A DNA stretch of 64,000 nucleotides, taken from positions 186,001 to 250,000 of the forward strand of contig NZ_PIRQ01000001.1 in the NCBI RefSeq assembly GCF_003048535.1, in the 5' to 3' direction. The DNA is from Campylobacter concisus. GTDB taxonomy: Bacteria; Campylobacterota; Campylobacteria; Campylobacterales; Campylobacteraceae. The notes beneath the pieces are model-generated. The model saw nothing but the letters and a program-made list of their open reading frames with translations. It was not told the DNA's origin and did not search any database. The stretch's first letter is position 1; the number at the start of each line of letters is the position of its first letter. The translations under genes and the position numbers were made by a program. Below, in pieces: positions 16,297 to 24,828 of the stretch.

Positions 16297-17376
16297 ATGA
16301 ATGTGGTTGAAGATAAAGAAGAATTAAAAATAGCAGAATTTAATGATGAGCAAGATTCTGAATATGGATCGTACGAAGTATATTATAATCTAACAAGTTA
16401 TGGGATTGATTTTCCAGTAGATGGTCTTATAAATAGATACGATAGGGGGAAAGTATATTTGCCTAGCTTTCAAAGAAATTATGTTTGGAAAAAGAAACAA
16501 GCCTCTAAATTTATAGAATCATTATTGTTGGGACTACCTGTTCCTGGTATTTTTCTTTATAAAGATAAAGATGAGAAGTTGCTCATAATAGATGGTTATC
16601 AACGAATAGAATCTATATCTAGATATTTTAGAAATTCATTTGATAATCGTGATTTTAGATTAGATGGTATTAATCAAGATTTTAATGGAAAAAAGTATGA
16701 AAATCTTAGAGAAAATGAAAAGGACAAAATAGCTACATCAATAATACATGCTACTATTATTAAAGCAGATAATCCAGAGGACAAAAATTATCATGCTATC
16801 TATGCAATTTTTGAAAGACTTAATACGGGTGGTGTAAAATTAAGCCCACAAGAGGTTAGAAATTGTGTTTCGGATGGTGTATTAAGACAGGAAATAACAA
16901 AGCTTGCCAATCTAGATGTGGTTAAAAAATTTATTTCAATTGATAATACAAGAAAGAAAGATGAAGAAATAATTTTAAGACTATTGGCATTATCATTCGA
17001 TGAATATACTGGAAATATGAAACAGTTTTTAAATGATTTTATGTTTAAAAATAAAGATTTAGATGAGGATAATGTAAAAAAAGGCGTTGATGACTTTTTG
17101 AACATGGTAGAATTTTTAAATAAGATAAATTCTGATGAATATTTTAGAAGAAATGATCAATTAAGTATTGCTATTTTGGATTCTTTATGGGTTGGAATTT
17201 ATAAAAATTATGATTTTTTACAAAATAAATCAATCAATCAAATAAAAGAAAAAATTAACCAATTAATGCAAGACTCGATGTATAAAGAAGCTATAAAGAC
17301 TGGCACAACACATAATGTTAAAAGTGTTAAAGATAGAATAGAAAAATCAATAGAATTTTTAAGAAATGTGCAGTAG
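16297..17376 (+). CDS. DUF262 (GmrSD N-terminal type) protein
   Basis: 359-aa protein with a ParB/sulfiredoxin-like DUF262 domain: LPSFQRNYVWKKKQASKFI (55-73), LLLGLPVPGIFLY, IIDGYQRIESI (97-107; DGQQR in many members) and ERLNTGGVKLSPQEVRNCV. It lacks the DUF1524 HNH nuclease that follows DUF262 in GmrSD enzymes. The gene that follows overlaps it by 11 bases and encodes a HEPN protein, a pairing seen in predicted defence modules. Strong A+T content and short Lys/Asn/Ile-rich stretches differ from the surrounding core genes. DUF262 domains often bind or hydrolyse NTPs; activity here is inferred. Confidence 0.85.
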   Translation: MNVVEDKEELKIAEFNDEQDSEYGSYEVYYNLTSYGIDFPVDGLINRYDRGKVYLPSFQRNYVWKKKQASKFIESLLLGLPVPGIFLYKDKDEKLLIIDGYQRIESISRYFRNSFDNRDFRLDGINQDFNGKKYENLRENEKDKIATSIIHATIIKADNPEDKNYHAIYAIFERLNTGGVKLSPQEVRNCVSDGVLRQEITKLANLDVVKKFISIDNTRKKDEEIILRLLALSFDEYTGNMKQFLNDFMFKNKDLDEDNVKKGVDDFLNMVEFLNKINSDEYFRRNDQLSIAILDSLWVGIYKNYDFLQNKSINQIKEKINQLMQDSMYKEAIKTGTTHNVKSVKDRIEKSIEFLRNVQ

Positions 17377-17833
17377 TTTTGACAAATTTAATAAAACTAT
17401 TAATGATTTAAACAATCAAATAGATCTGCTTTTAAAAGATGATATAGATACAGATATTATAGATCATCTAACAAAGCACTTAATTTTATTAATGGCTGGA
17501 TATGTTGAGAAAAATGTTAAAAATATAGTTGAAGATTGTCTGAAAGAAAAAAAGATACCAAAAGAATTTAAAAATTTTATACTTGAGAGTTTACCTGATA
17601 GTCAAAATTTAAATCCAGATAAGTTAAAAAAATTTTTAAATAAATTTGATAGTAACTGGGAGCAGCAGATTACGCAAGATCAATCTAGTGCATTAGGTAG
17701 CATTATAAGAGCAAGAAACGAAATAGCTCACTGTAAAGATATTGATGTTTCAAAAGAAAACTATCTAAAGCATTTTGATCAGGTAAAGAAAATGTTGGAC
17801 AAAGTCAAGCAAGAGCTTTTTGATAAAATTTAA
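17366..17833 (+). CDS. HEPN-domain protein, predicted RNase partner of DUF262 protein
   Basis: 155-aa, all-helical protein. The HEPN catalytic signature Rx4-6H is present as RARNEIAH (residues 115-122), near the end of the domain, in the position where MAE_28990/RiboL-PSP-type HEPN nucleases carry it. HEPN domains commonly cleave RNA in toxin-antitoxin, abortive infection and CRISPR systems. The start ATG lies inside the end of the DUF262 gene, with no clear ribosome-binding site, so translation is likely coupled. Whether the DUF262 protein restrains or activates the RNase is unknown. Confidence 0.75.
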   Translation: MCSSFDKFNKTINDLNNQIDLLLKDDIDTDIIDHLTKHLILLMAGYVEKNVKNIVEDCLKEKKIPKEFKNFILESLPDSQNLNPDKLKKFLNKFDSNWEQQITQDQSSALGSIIRARNEIAHCKDIDVSKENYLKHFDQVKKMLDKVKQELFDKI

Positions 17834-17947
17834 AAATAGATTCAATATACTTTAGAACTTACATTTTGTAAAACAGATATAAAGATGCTTAGAGTTTGCC
17901 GAGATGCTAGCAAGCTCTATAAAAGAGGGTACGCTAACGATAAAGCC

Positions 17948-18670
17948 CTAATTAAGCTCCTTTAGTCCTTTGTTGGCTCGCTCTAAAAGATCCCGTGCGC
18001 GAGGATTTTGCTCTTTTCCATTTAAAATTTCAAGCACTTTTTTGTAGTTTTGGGTAGCTTCGTCCTTTTGATTAAGCTTTGCTAGGTCGTTAGCAAGCTC
18101 TACTAAAAGCTCTGATCGCACAAGCTCGTTGCCACTTAACTCCGGCGTGATATCAAGTAAATTTAGCGCTAAAAGGTGGTTTTCGTGGGCTTTGTCAAAG
18201 TCGTTTTTTAGGTAGTAGGCGCTAGCGATGCCTTTTATACAGATGAGTTCGTCGTTCATTGGGGCATTTGGCGCGTTGTCATAAATTTTTAGAGCTTCTT
18301 GAAAATTAGCAAGTGCTTCGTCGTATCTGCCTAGCACCTTTTGTGCCGCACCTAGGCTATGATAAGAGCGAGCTAGTAGCAGCTTGTCGCTAACGTTTGC
18401 CGCAAGCTCTAGGGCTCTTTGTGAGAGCTCTAACGCCTTTTGTGGCTCTTTATTTACCATGCAAATGCTAGCGCTATTTATGAGCGAAGTGATCGCCTGC
18501 TCGGTGTTGCCCTCTTTTAAGCAGACATCAGTCGCTTGCTCGGCTAAATTTATGGCTCTCTCCAAATTTCTATCGCTTTTATAAAACTCCCTCACACTCT
18601 CTTGTATTAGCTCGTCACAGCTACTTGCAAAGAGGCAAATAGGCGCTAAAAATGGCAAAATTTTCTTCAT
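17948..18670 (-). CDS. secreted tetratricopeptide-repeat protein
   Basis: 240-aa protein starting at ATG 18670 with the signal peptide MKKILPFLAPICLFASSC; the AxxC end could be a weak lipobox. The mature part is made of TPR helices, for example LARSYHSLGAAQKVLGRYDE and ALANFQEALKIYDNAPNAP. TPR proteins act as protein-interaction scaffolds; no enzymatic motif is seen. A longer in-frame start at 18715 would hide the signal peptide, so it is not used. Convergent with the HEPN gene. Function unknown. Confidence 0.7.
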   Translation of the reverse strand: MKKILPFLAPICLFASSCDELIQESVREFYKSDRNLERAINLAEQATDVCLKEGNTEQAITSLINSASICMVNKEPQKALELSQRALELAANVSDKLLLARSYHSLGAAQKVLGRYDEALANFQEALKIYDNAPNAPMNDELICIKGIASAYYLKNDFDKAHENHLLALNLLDITPELSGNELVRSELLVELANDLAKLNQKDEATQNYKKVLEILNGKEQNPRARDLLERANKGLKELN

Positions 18671-18733
18671 CTTTTTACCTTTAAAATTTCGCGCTATTGT
18701 AGCGATTAAAAGCAAATTTTGTTCAGTATTGCC

Positions 18734-19390
18734 TCATAAATCATTATTATTTCTTGGCAAATAAACTTGTGACATTATTTTTATGTCTTCTTCTGGATTT
18801 TCGATTTGAGTATCAATTATCTGCCTCATTAGCGCCATGCAAAATTTCATACCCATCTCTTCTGCGATTATATCTTTTAGATAAATATTTGTTATTTCAT
18901 TGTATTCACTGGGAAATTTAACAGAAAAATAAGTCATTTTTTTCTTTTTTACTTCCCATATTCTATATTTGACCTCTGATTTATCATCAATTTTATATTC
19001 TTTTGCCTTGATTAGAAATTTATTTATTTGCCCAGCCTTATCCCAAGTGGCAAGACTTTTATTTATATATACTTCATCCCATGTGTCAAAAATAGGAAAG
19101 TGCAATAAGAGTTTTCTAATAAAACTAAATAGATCATCGGCAATCAATCCTTCAAAAAAAGGTCGTCCTCCTTTTTTCATCCACTTTAAATATTCTTTAA
19201 TTGGTTCATAATTAGAAATCTCTTTAAATACTGAAAATGCTTCTCTGAGTCTATAAAATCTAAAGCATGGCTCTTGAGTTTTAAAATTTTCATTAGAAAT
19301 TTCATCATATAAAAAATAGAATCTATTATAAAAAAGAGTTAATGCTTCTACCTCTTTTTTATTCGGTCTTTGCTTGCAATTTTCAATCAT
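18734..19390 (-). CDS. hypothetical protein, no recognised domain
   Basis: 218-aa protein if ATG 19390 is the start (MIENCKQRPNKKEV); a TTG 45 bases upstream would add 15 residues. The sequence is rich in Lys, Ile, Phe and Tyr, has no signal peptide or membrane helix, and shows no motif I recognise. A+T content is high even for this genome, like the DUF262/HEPN pair nearby, which suggests acquired DNA. Only 63 bases separate it from the downstream TPR start. Possible role in the same accessory block is speculation. Confidence 0.55.
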   Translation of the reverse strand: MIENCKQRPNKKEVEALTLFYNRFYFLYDEISNENFKTQEPCFRFYRLREAFSVFKEISNYEPIKEYLKWMKKGGRPFFEGLIADDLFSFIRKLLLHFPIFDTWDEVYINKSLATWDKAGQINKFLIKAKEYKIDDKSEVKYRIWEVKKKKMTYFSVKFPSEYNEITNIYLKDIIAEEMGMKFCMALMRQIIDTQIENPEEDIKIMSQVYLPRNNNDL

Positions 19391-19435
19391 CGGTATCTCT
19401 TTTTGTGTCCTCTTGCCAGGCGCTAATCCATCCAA

Positions 19436-19835
19436 GTTTTTTAAATCGGTTGCTATATTTTCCTAGATTTAAATATGTTGATTATACCCAAAACAGCTAA
19501 CTTAATAATGTATCGTTGTACGCTTTAGAATAAATTTAGGCACTCAAATTTTAGCGACAAAATTAAACCTAAAAAATTTAAGCTTATTTATTATACAACC
19601 CATCTCAAACTAAAAAATAGAATCTGAGAGAAAATTCATCGTGCGTTGTCAGGAGGTAAATTTAATTTTCTGCCGCCGGCAATCGATATGCTACTTATCT
19701 GTGTTAGTGTTATCTGCTTTTTGTCTTTCTTGTTAGACTTTGTGCTGGCCATAGCCAACTTTATAATTAATAGCACCCCGTCTCTTAAAATTCATCTTAA
19801 ATTTGCTAAAATCACTAAAATTTAAAGGAGCTTAA
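19436..19835. other. 400-base non-coding stretch
   Basis: Nothing recognisable apart from the promoter of the following gene near its right end. No tRNA, repeat or homology was seen. A 38-codon minus-strand reading frame (19636-19752) has no ribosome-binding site. The composition shifts towards GC-richer DNA from about 19660 (GCCGCCGGCAATCG), marking the approach to the GC-richer gene that follows. Confidence 0.4.
19807..19812 (+). promoter_or_regulatory. -10 element for the carboxynorspermidine synthase gene
   Basis: TAAAAT in GCTAAAATC, 24 bases before the ATG, followed by an AAAGGAGC ribosome-binding site. Confidence 0.4.
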
Positions 19836-21050
19836 ATGTCAAATATCTTAATCATAGGCGCGGGCGGCGTAAGTCAAGTCGCGACCGTAAAATGCGCGAT
19901 GAACGCGGACGTTTTTAGCAAGATCACGCTTGCTAGCCGCACTAAAAGCAAGTGCGACGCGATCGCTAAATTTATAAAAGACCGCCTAGGCGTGCAAATT
20001 GACACCGCCCAGATCGACGCGGACGATACCGATGCCATGGTCGCGCTCATCAAAAAAACGGGTGCCGATTTGCTTTTAAATGTGGCGCTGCCGTATCAAG
20101 ACCTAACCCTCATGGACGCGTGCTCTCGCGCCGGCATCCCGTACATCGACACGGCAAACTACGAGCACCCCGACACCGCTAAATTTGAGTATAAGCTGCA
20201 GTGGGCGAAGGACGGCGAGTTTAAAGCCGCAAACACGATGGCGCTGCTAGGAAGCGGCTTTGATCCGGGCGTGACGAACGTATTTTGCGCCTACGCACAG
20301 CAAAATCTCTTTGACGAGATCCACGAGATCGACATCCTAGACTGCAACGCGGGCGATCACGGATATGCGTTTGCGACGAATTTTAATCCAGAGATAAATT
20401 TACGCGAAGTGAGCGCAAAGGGTCGCTACTGGGAGCGCGGCGAGTGGAAAGAGACCGAGCCGATGGAAATAATGTTCAAATGGGACTACCCGAAAGTAGG
20501 CGTCAAAGATAGCTACCTGCTCTATCACGAGGAGCTAGAAAGCCTTGTTAAAAACATCAAAGGGCTAAAGCGAATCCGCTTTTTTATGACGTTCGGACAG
20601 AGCTATCTAACTCACATGAAGTGTCTAGAAAACGTCGGCATGCTACGTATCGACGAGGTCGAGCACAACGGCGTAAAAATAGTTCCGATACAGTTTCTAA
20701 AGACCTTGCTACCAGATCCTGCAAGCCTAGGCCCTCGCACGAAGGGTAAAACCAACATCGGCTGCGTGATACGTGGCTTAAAAAACGGCAAAGAGCGTCA
20801 AGTCTATATCTACAACGTCTGCGACCACGAGGCTTGCTATGCCGAAACGGGCGCACAGGCTGTGAGCTACACGACGGGCGTGCCTGCGATGATCGGCTCG
20901 ATGATGGTGGCAAAAGGCATCTGGAGCGGAAAAGGCGTCTTTAATATGGAAAATTTCGACGCCAAGCCTTTCATGGATGAGCTCAATAAGCAGGGCTTGC
21001 CGTGGGAGATAATCGAAATGAAACCCGGCGAGAGGTATGAAGTAAAGTAA
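19836..21050 (+). CDS. saccharopine dehydrogenase-family protein, carboxynorspermidine synthase
   Basis: 404-aa enzyme of the Lys9/saccharopine dehydrogenase family with an N-terminal NAD(P) fold, NILIIGAGGVSQVATVKCAM. Close relatives are carboxy(nor)spermidine dehydrogenases, which condense aspartate semialdehyde with putrescine or diaminopropane; the product is decarboxylated by NspC, whose gene is about 9.5 kb downstream. Typical segments are ALLGSGFDPGVTNVFCAYAQ and TGVPAMIGSMMVAKGIW. Together they would form the spermidine/norspermidine route that Campylobacter uses instead of SpeD/SpeE. Codon use is markedly GC-richer than in all neighbours (GCG, CTG, GAC frequent), which points to transfer from a GC-richer relative. 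Confidence 0.85.
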   Translation: MSNILIIGAGGVSQVATVKCAMNADVFSKITLASRTKSKCDAIAKFIKDRLGVQIDTAQIDADDTDAMVALIKKTGADLLLNVALPYQDLTLMDACSRAGIPYIDTANYEHPDTAKFEYKLQWAKDGEFKAANTMALLGSGFDPGVTNVFCAYAQQNLFDEIHEIDILDCNAGDHGYAFATNFNPEINLREVSAKGRYWERGEWKETEPMEIMFKWDYPKVGVKDSYLLYHEELESLVKNIKGLKRIRFFMTFGQSYLTHMKCLENVGMLRIDEVEHNGVKIVPIQFLKTLLPDPASLGPRTKGKTNIGCVIRGLKNGKERQVYIYNVCDHEACYAETGAQAVSYTTGVPAMIGSMMVAKGIWSGKGVFNMENFDAKPFMDELNKQGLPWEIIEMKPGERYEVK

Positions 21051-21063
21051 GAAATATTCTAAC

Positions 21064-21095
21064 AAGATGGTAAAATTCTTTACCATCTTTTATTT
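21064..21095. terminator. bidirectional terminator between convergent genes
   Basis: AAGATGGTAAA, loop ATTC, TTTACCATCTT: an 11-base-pair perfect stem followed on the plus strand by TTATTTT. It ends the polyamine gene and lies at the 3' end of the minus-strand ATPase gene. Confidence 0.88.
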
Positions 21096-22706
21096 TCTAT
21101 TAAATATGCAGTCTTCAAGCTCTTTATAAACCAAAGTGTCTGGTAAAATAAAATTTGATAAATTTTCTTTGAAGATTTCAATATTAATAGGCGTCGTTAT
21201 GCCACAACACTTTTTAATTTCTCCACCCTTATCCTTCACATTGTTATTTACTACATCTGTCACTACAGCATCATACCTACTCTCATCAAATTGGCACCCC
21301 TTTTTGTCGCAATAAGCCTTTAAAATCTCTTTATCAAATAAATAATTTTCTATTTCCCATCTTTTCATAACTCTAAAGCTATTTTCTTGACCATCAAGGT
21401 ATTCTTGCCTATCAAATTCACTCACATTGCCGCCTGAAGCTATATCCCTATCTTTAAATACCCAAATTTCCAAGTCCTTAAATACTTTTCCAAGTATGGC
21501 TATCGCTATTCTACTTCTATAGTCTAGCTCAGTATTTCCACCACTTGATACAAATAAAGTATCTGGATATTTTTTATTGAAAATATTATTTAATACCTTT
21601 GCATCCAATCCTTTTTCATAGCTATCTTTTAATTCTGCTCTCCCTTCGCAATAAATTATTCTTTTAGGTGCAATTAAGCCTGTTAAATCGTCTAAGGCAG
21701 TTTCAAAAATTTCTTTCCATTCATTATAGTTTTTATCAATGGGTTTTAGTTCTATTTTATCGGATAGATTAATGTTTTTATGAAATTTAATGATTTGACT
21801 ATCGCCTATAAAGTCCGTTTGTAAGGCCCTTAAAAAACCTATACTGTGCGTTGTTATCCAAATTTGACCTTCATTATCTATTAGATTGTTTATCTCTTTC
21901 ATAAGATTTCTTTGTATACATGTATTTATATGAAGCTCCGGCTCGTCTATTAAATAAATAGAGCCTTTATATTTTTCTTTTCTCAAAAATAAATCTAAAA
22001 GTATATCAACTACTTCTTTTTCGCCAGAAGATAAACTATTGAAAGAAAATTTTACATCAGAATCAGGCTTTTTGAAAAATAAAGTGCCATTGCCACCTTC
22101 AACTTCTCCCATACTAACTATTTCTAAATCTAAACAGTTTTTAATTGAATTATTTAGTTGGTCTATAACATGTTTTCTAGCTTCAGACGGTTTTAAATCA
22201 TTGTTATCTCTATATGAATTAAAATATGCAAGCAGTCCCCTATAGTTTTCTTCTATTTTTTCATCAATGCTAACGGAATAGCTAGCACCATATCTATTTT
22301 CCTCTATTGGGCTGACTGCTCTAATTTCTTTAATATTTAAATCATTATTGTATCTATATGGGCTTCTAAACGAAAATAGACTATTTAGACTATTTTTATA
22401 TTTTTCTATATTACACAGTTCATCCTTTCTATAAACAATACCACCTACAACAAAATCTATATCAATTAGTTCATAGAAATTTTTATTATTTGATCTAAAA
22501 AAATAATTCTTAACACTACCGGATGGATCTGTTCCTATACGTGCACCAAAAGATGGGCCTAATGCAATAAAAGCGTCCAATACACTACTTTTACCACAAC
22601 CATTTGGGCCGACAATAGCAACGATTTTCTTTGGGCTATCTCCTAAATCAATAGTTAAATCCTTAAAACGTTTAAATTCTTGTATACGCACTTTAGATAC
22701 CTTCAT
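21090..22706 (-). CDS. AAA ATPase fused to a Toprim/DUF4435-like domain (OLD/PARIS-like)
   Basis: 538-aa predicted defence protein. The N-terminal half is an SMC/ABC-type ATPase: Walker A GPNGCGKSS (33-41), signature LSSGEKEV (225-232), Walker B IYLIDEPELHIN (250-261) and the switch His in TTHS (287). The C-terminal half begins KRIIYCEGRAELK with Glu354, then FVSSGGNTELD, the acidic pair of KDRD (419, 421) and WEIENYLF (450-457). That order matches Toprim nucleases of OLD proteins and the DUF4435 effector AriB of PARIS, here in one chain with an AriA-like ATPase. No reverse transcriptase or helicase partner is adjacent. Exact family needs a profile search. Confidence 0.8.
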   Translation of the reverse strand: MKVSKVRIQEFKRFKDLTIDLGDSPKKIVAIVGPNGCGKSSVLDAFIALGPSFGARIGTDPSGSVKNYFFRSNNKNFYELIDIDFVVGGIVYRKDELCNIEKYKNSLNSLFSFRSPYRYNNDLNIKEIRAVSPIEENRYGASYSVSIDEKIEENYRGLLAYFNSYRDNNDLKPSEARKHVIDQLNNSIKNCLDLEIVSMGEVEGGNGTLFFKKPDSDVKFSFNSLSSGEKEVVDILLDLFLRKEKYKGSIYLIDEPELHINTCIQRNLMKEINNLIDNEGQIWITTHSIGFLRALQTDFIGDSQIIKFHKNINLSDKIELKPIDKNYNEWKEIFETALDDLTGLIAPKRIIYCEGRAELKDSYEKGLDAKVLNNIFNKKYPDTLFVSSGGNTELDYRSRIAIAILGKVFKDLEIWVFKDRDIASGGNVSEFDRQEYLDGQENSFRVMKRWEIENYLFDKEILKAYCDKKGCQFDESRYDAVVTDVVNNNVKDKGGEIKKCCGITTPINIEIFKENLSNFILPDTLVYKELEDCIFNRK

Positions 22707-22750
22707 TGTTAAACCTTATTATTTTTAATTACACTTCTCAAATTTCTGCT

Positions 22751-22990
22751 TTAAATTTTAAAAACTTCGTGCTTGGATAGCTCGTATTTGTCGTATATCA
22801 CGGCGTTATCATCGCCGCTAGGCTACATGAGACCATATGCTAGCTCGCCTTTTTTTAAATTTTATGTTTGAAACACTAATTTTGCGCTTGGCGTCTATCT
22901 CGCGAATGCTGATTTGCTTGATATCTTTAAAGTAAAATTTCGCATTCTTGCCGCTTTTTATATGAAAAATCCGTCATCTTCGATTTTTTG
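22751..22990 (-). pseudogene. decayed paralogue of the 29.4 kb membrane-protein gene
   Basis: The minus strand encodes fragments in two frames that match the gene at 29377-29841. One frame gives KFYFKDIKQISIREIDAKRK followed by an IKFKK match; another gives GDDNAVIYDKYELSKHEVFK. The intact gene has KFYFKDIYEIAIKSFGDKKK and GDDLIIIFDKYELSKF. Frameshifts and stops break it and the N-terminal membrane helices are missing. This accounts for most of the gap between the ATPase gene and yceI. Confidence 0.75.
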
Positions 22991-23064
22991 GTATCATGGA
23001 ATAAGAAACTAGGATAAAGAAATAATTTCGGCACAAGCTAACTTACTGGCGCCGAAATTGAAAG

Positions 23065-23610
23065 TTATTTTATCACTGCTTCAAAGCCAACATCTACATC
23101 TGGATAGCTCTTTCCACCGTGGAATGGTTTAGCGGCAGCAGCAAATTTATCAAAGCTCTCATTTAGCTTCAAATCATTTACAAGATCAACCGAAAATTTT
23201 GCTACTAGCTTGCCATTTTGTACTTCATATTTTGTTTTAAAAATTTTTGAATTGCCATTTATGCTAAGCTCAACATCCATTTCTCCAGCCTTATCGTCGC
23301 CATTTACTGCTACGATCTTGCCATCTACTGCCTTGCCATCGAAAATAATGCCAATCCTTTTATCGCGGTCAGGTAGCTTTGTGTCAATATCTTTTGGCTC
23401 TAGCTTAAATTCAAAGCTCTTTAAAAAATCAGCAAAATTTGCATTTTCTTGACTTTTAAAATTTATCGTTTTAAAAGTGCCTAGTACGGCTGTCTTATTT
23501 GCTAGCTTATAGCCAGTAAATGTTACCTTTGGTTCACCTTCTACGCTAAATGCAAGAGCTGAAACTGCAAAAAATGAAGCTGCTAAAGCAACAGAAGTAA
23601 GTTTGTTCAT
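23065..23610 (-). CDS. YceI-family periplasmic protein
   Basis: 181-aa secreted protein with a signal peptide ending near ALAFS and a lipocalin-like YceI barrel: VTFTGYKLANKTAVLGTFKT, then a region with EFKLEPKDIDTKLPDRDKRI and the final SYPDVDVGFEAVIK. YceI proteins bind polyisoprenoids and are periplasmic; a redox-lipid or stress role is usually proposed. Single gene with a good AAGGAT ribosome-binding site. Confidence 0.85.
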   Translation of the reverse strand: MNKLTSVALAASFFAVSALAFSVEGEPKVTFTGYKLANKTAVLGTFKTINFKSQENANFADFLKSFEFKLEPKDIDTKLPDRDKRIGIIFDGKAVDGKIVAVNGDDKAGEMDVELSINGNSKIFKTKYEVQNGKLVAKFSVDLVNDLKLNESFDKFAAAAKPFHGGKSYPDVDVGFEAVIK

Positions 23611-23721
23611 AAAGAATCCTTTTTATAAAATTGATAATAAATATCGCAAATTATATATCCACTTACTTCAAAAAAGACTTAAAAACTCTTTTTAATTAAT
23701 GAATAAATTTTTAATATCTTT

Positions 23722-24828
23722 TTACTCTGGATCATCGCTAAAATCGTTATCCCTAAAGATCACATAAAAATTTATGAGCCAAAAAACAAAAGCAATTGCT
23801 ATGAGTGTTGCTGGTAAATGAATGTAAAAGCCACTCCAAAAATAAGCCAAAATTCCTCTACTAACGCCAGCTAAAAGAACTAAAATAAAAGCAATTTTAC
23901 TAAGGCGTAAAAACTCAAGCTCTTGTCCGCTGTGACGAAGTCCTGCGACATTAAATATAAGCATCACGCTAAAAATTACCGTATTTATCGCTATTAGATG
24001 CATAAAATTTGTCTCAAGATGGAGTTCAAAAATGCCGCTAAAGCCGATACCTAAAAACCCAATCGCTAAAAATAGTTGCATAAAATAGTATAAAAGCACA
24101 AAACTATGCCTAAAAAGCTCTTTATAGTGCCATTCTTTAAGCTTTGCAAGTACCGCACTTCCACAAGCTATCGCAGCATAATAGACACCCATGCTTGCTT
24201 CAAAAAATATATTTAAAAGCAAAAAAGCACAAACGCAGCAGATAGCGATATTTTTATAGATAAAATTTGGCACAAAAACAGCTTCATCCATGCCTTTTTC
24301 TCTTTTTAGTGCTTCTTTCCCAAGTACGACACTAACGCGGTAAGAGATGAGTAAAATAGCGATTACGTGGATAAAGACTTGTAAATTTAGAAATTTTTCA
24401 TTGCCACTTATTAAATAATAAATTTCAAAGCCTAAAATGCCAAACAAAAAGCCAAGTACGCCAAATTGATCATCGTTTTTATCCTGCCAGATCATATAAA
24501 GGCAAAGCAAAACCAAGTAAAGCCAAAAAAGAGCGATAAAGCAGTGTGCTAAAAATAGGCTAAAAAATGCCAAGATAAAGCTTGTAAAAAAGAGTGAAAA
24601 TAATATATAGGCGTGTATTTTTAGAGATGCTTGAAAATTTGTCCAATCAGTTAGTCCAGTTAGCAAAAATCCAGCATAAGCAAGCGCTAAAAAAAGTTGC
24701 AAAAATATAAATTTATGCAAACTCACAAAATCAGTTGGAGTAAAAAAGACACTAGCACCAAGCACCGCACAGGCGGCACTCATTAAGAAAAATATTCTCA
24801 TAGGATGAGTAAAAAAGTTATTAATCAT
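23722..24828 (-). CDS. NnrS-family haem/copper membrane protein
   Basis: 368-aa polytopic inner-membrane protein with about twelve helices, similar to NnrS, which binds haem and copper and protects against nitric oxide in nitrate respirers. Histidines in the membrane segments, as in LYYFMQLFLA, HLIAINTVIFSVML and NVAGLRHSGQ, fit NnrS. I start at ATG 24828, eight bases inside the ABC ATPase gene, ten bases after AAGGG; an in-frame ATG at 24855 is less well placed. Last gene of the transport operon. Confidence 0.75.
   Translation of the reverse strand: MINNFFTHPMRIFFLMSAACAVLGASVFFTPTDFVSLHKFIFLQLFLALAYAGFLLTGLTDWTNFQASLKIHAYILFSLFFTSFILAFFSLFLAHCFIALFWLYLVLLCLYMIWQDKNDDQFGVLGFLFGILGFEIYYLISGNEKFLNLQVFIHVIAILLISYRVSVVLGKEALKREKGMDEAVFVPNFIYKNIAICCVCAFLLLNIFFEASMGVYYAAIACGSAVLAKLKEWHYKELFRHSFVLLYYFMQLFLAIGFLGIGFSGIFELHLETNFMHLIAINTVIFSVMLIFNVAGLRHSGQELEFLRLSKIAFILVLLAGVSRGILAYFWSGFYIHLPATLIAIAFVFWLINFYVIFRDNDFSDDPE

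Noticed and set aside
19636-19752. 38-codon minus-strand reading frame beginning MASTKSNKKDKK
   Set aside because: No ribosome-binding site, no promoter and no homology recognised.
20584-20913. Long antisense reading frames inside the GC-richer polyamine gene
   Set aside because: They arise because GC-richer codons remove stops on the other strand; no start signals and the plus-strand gene is certain.
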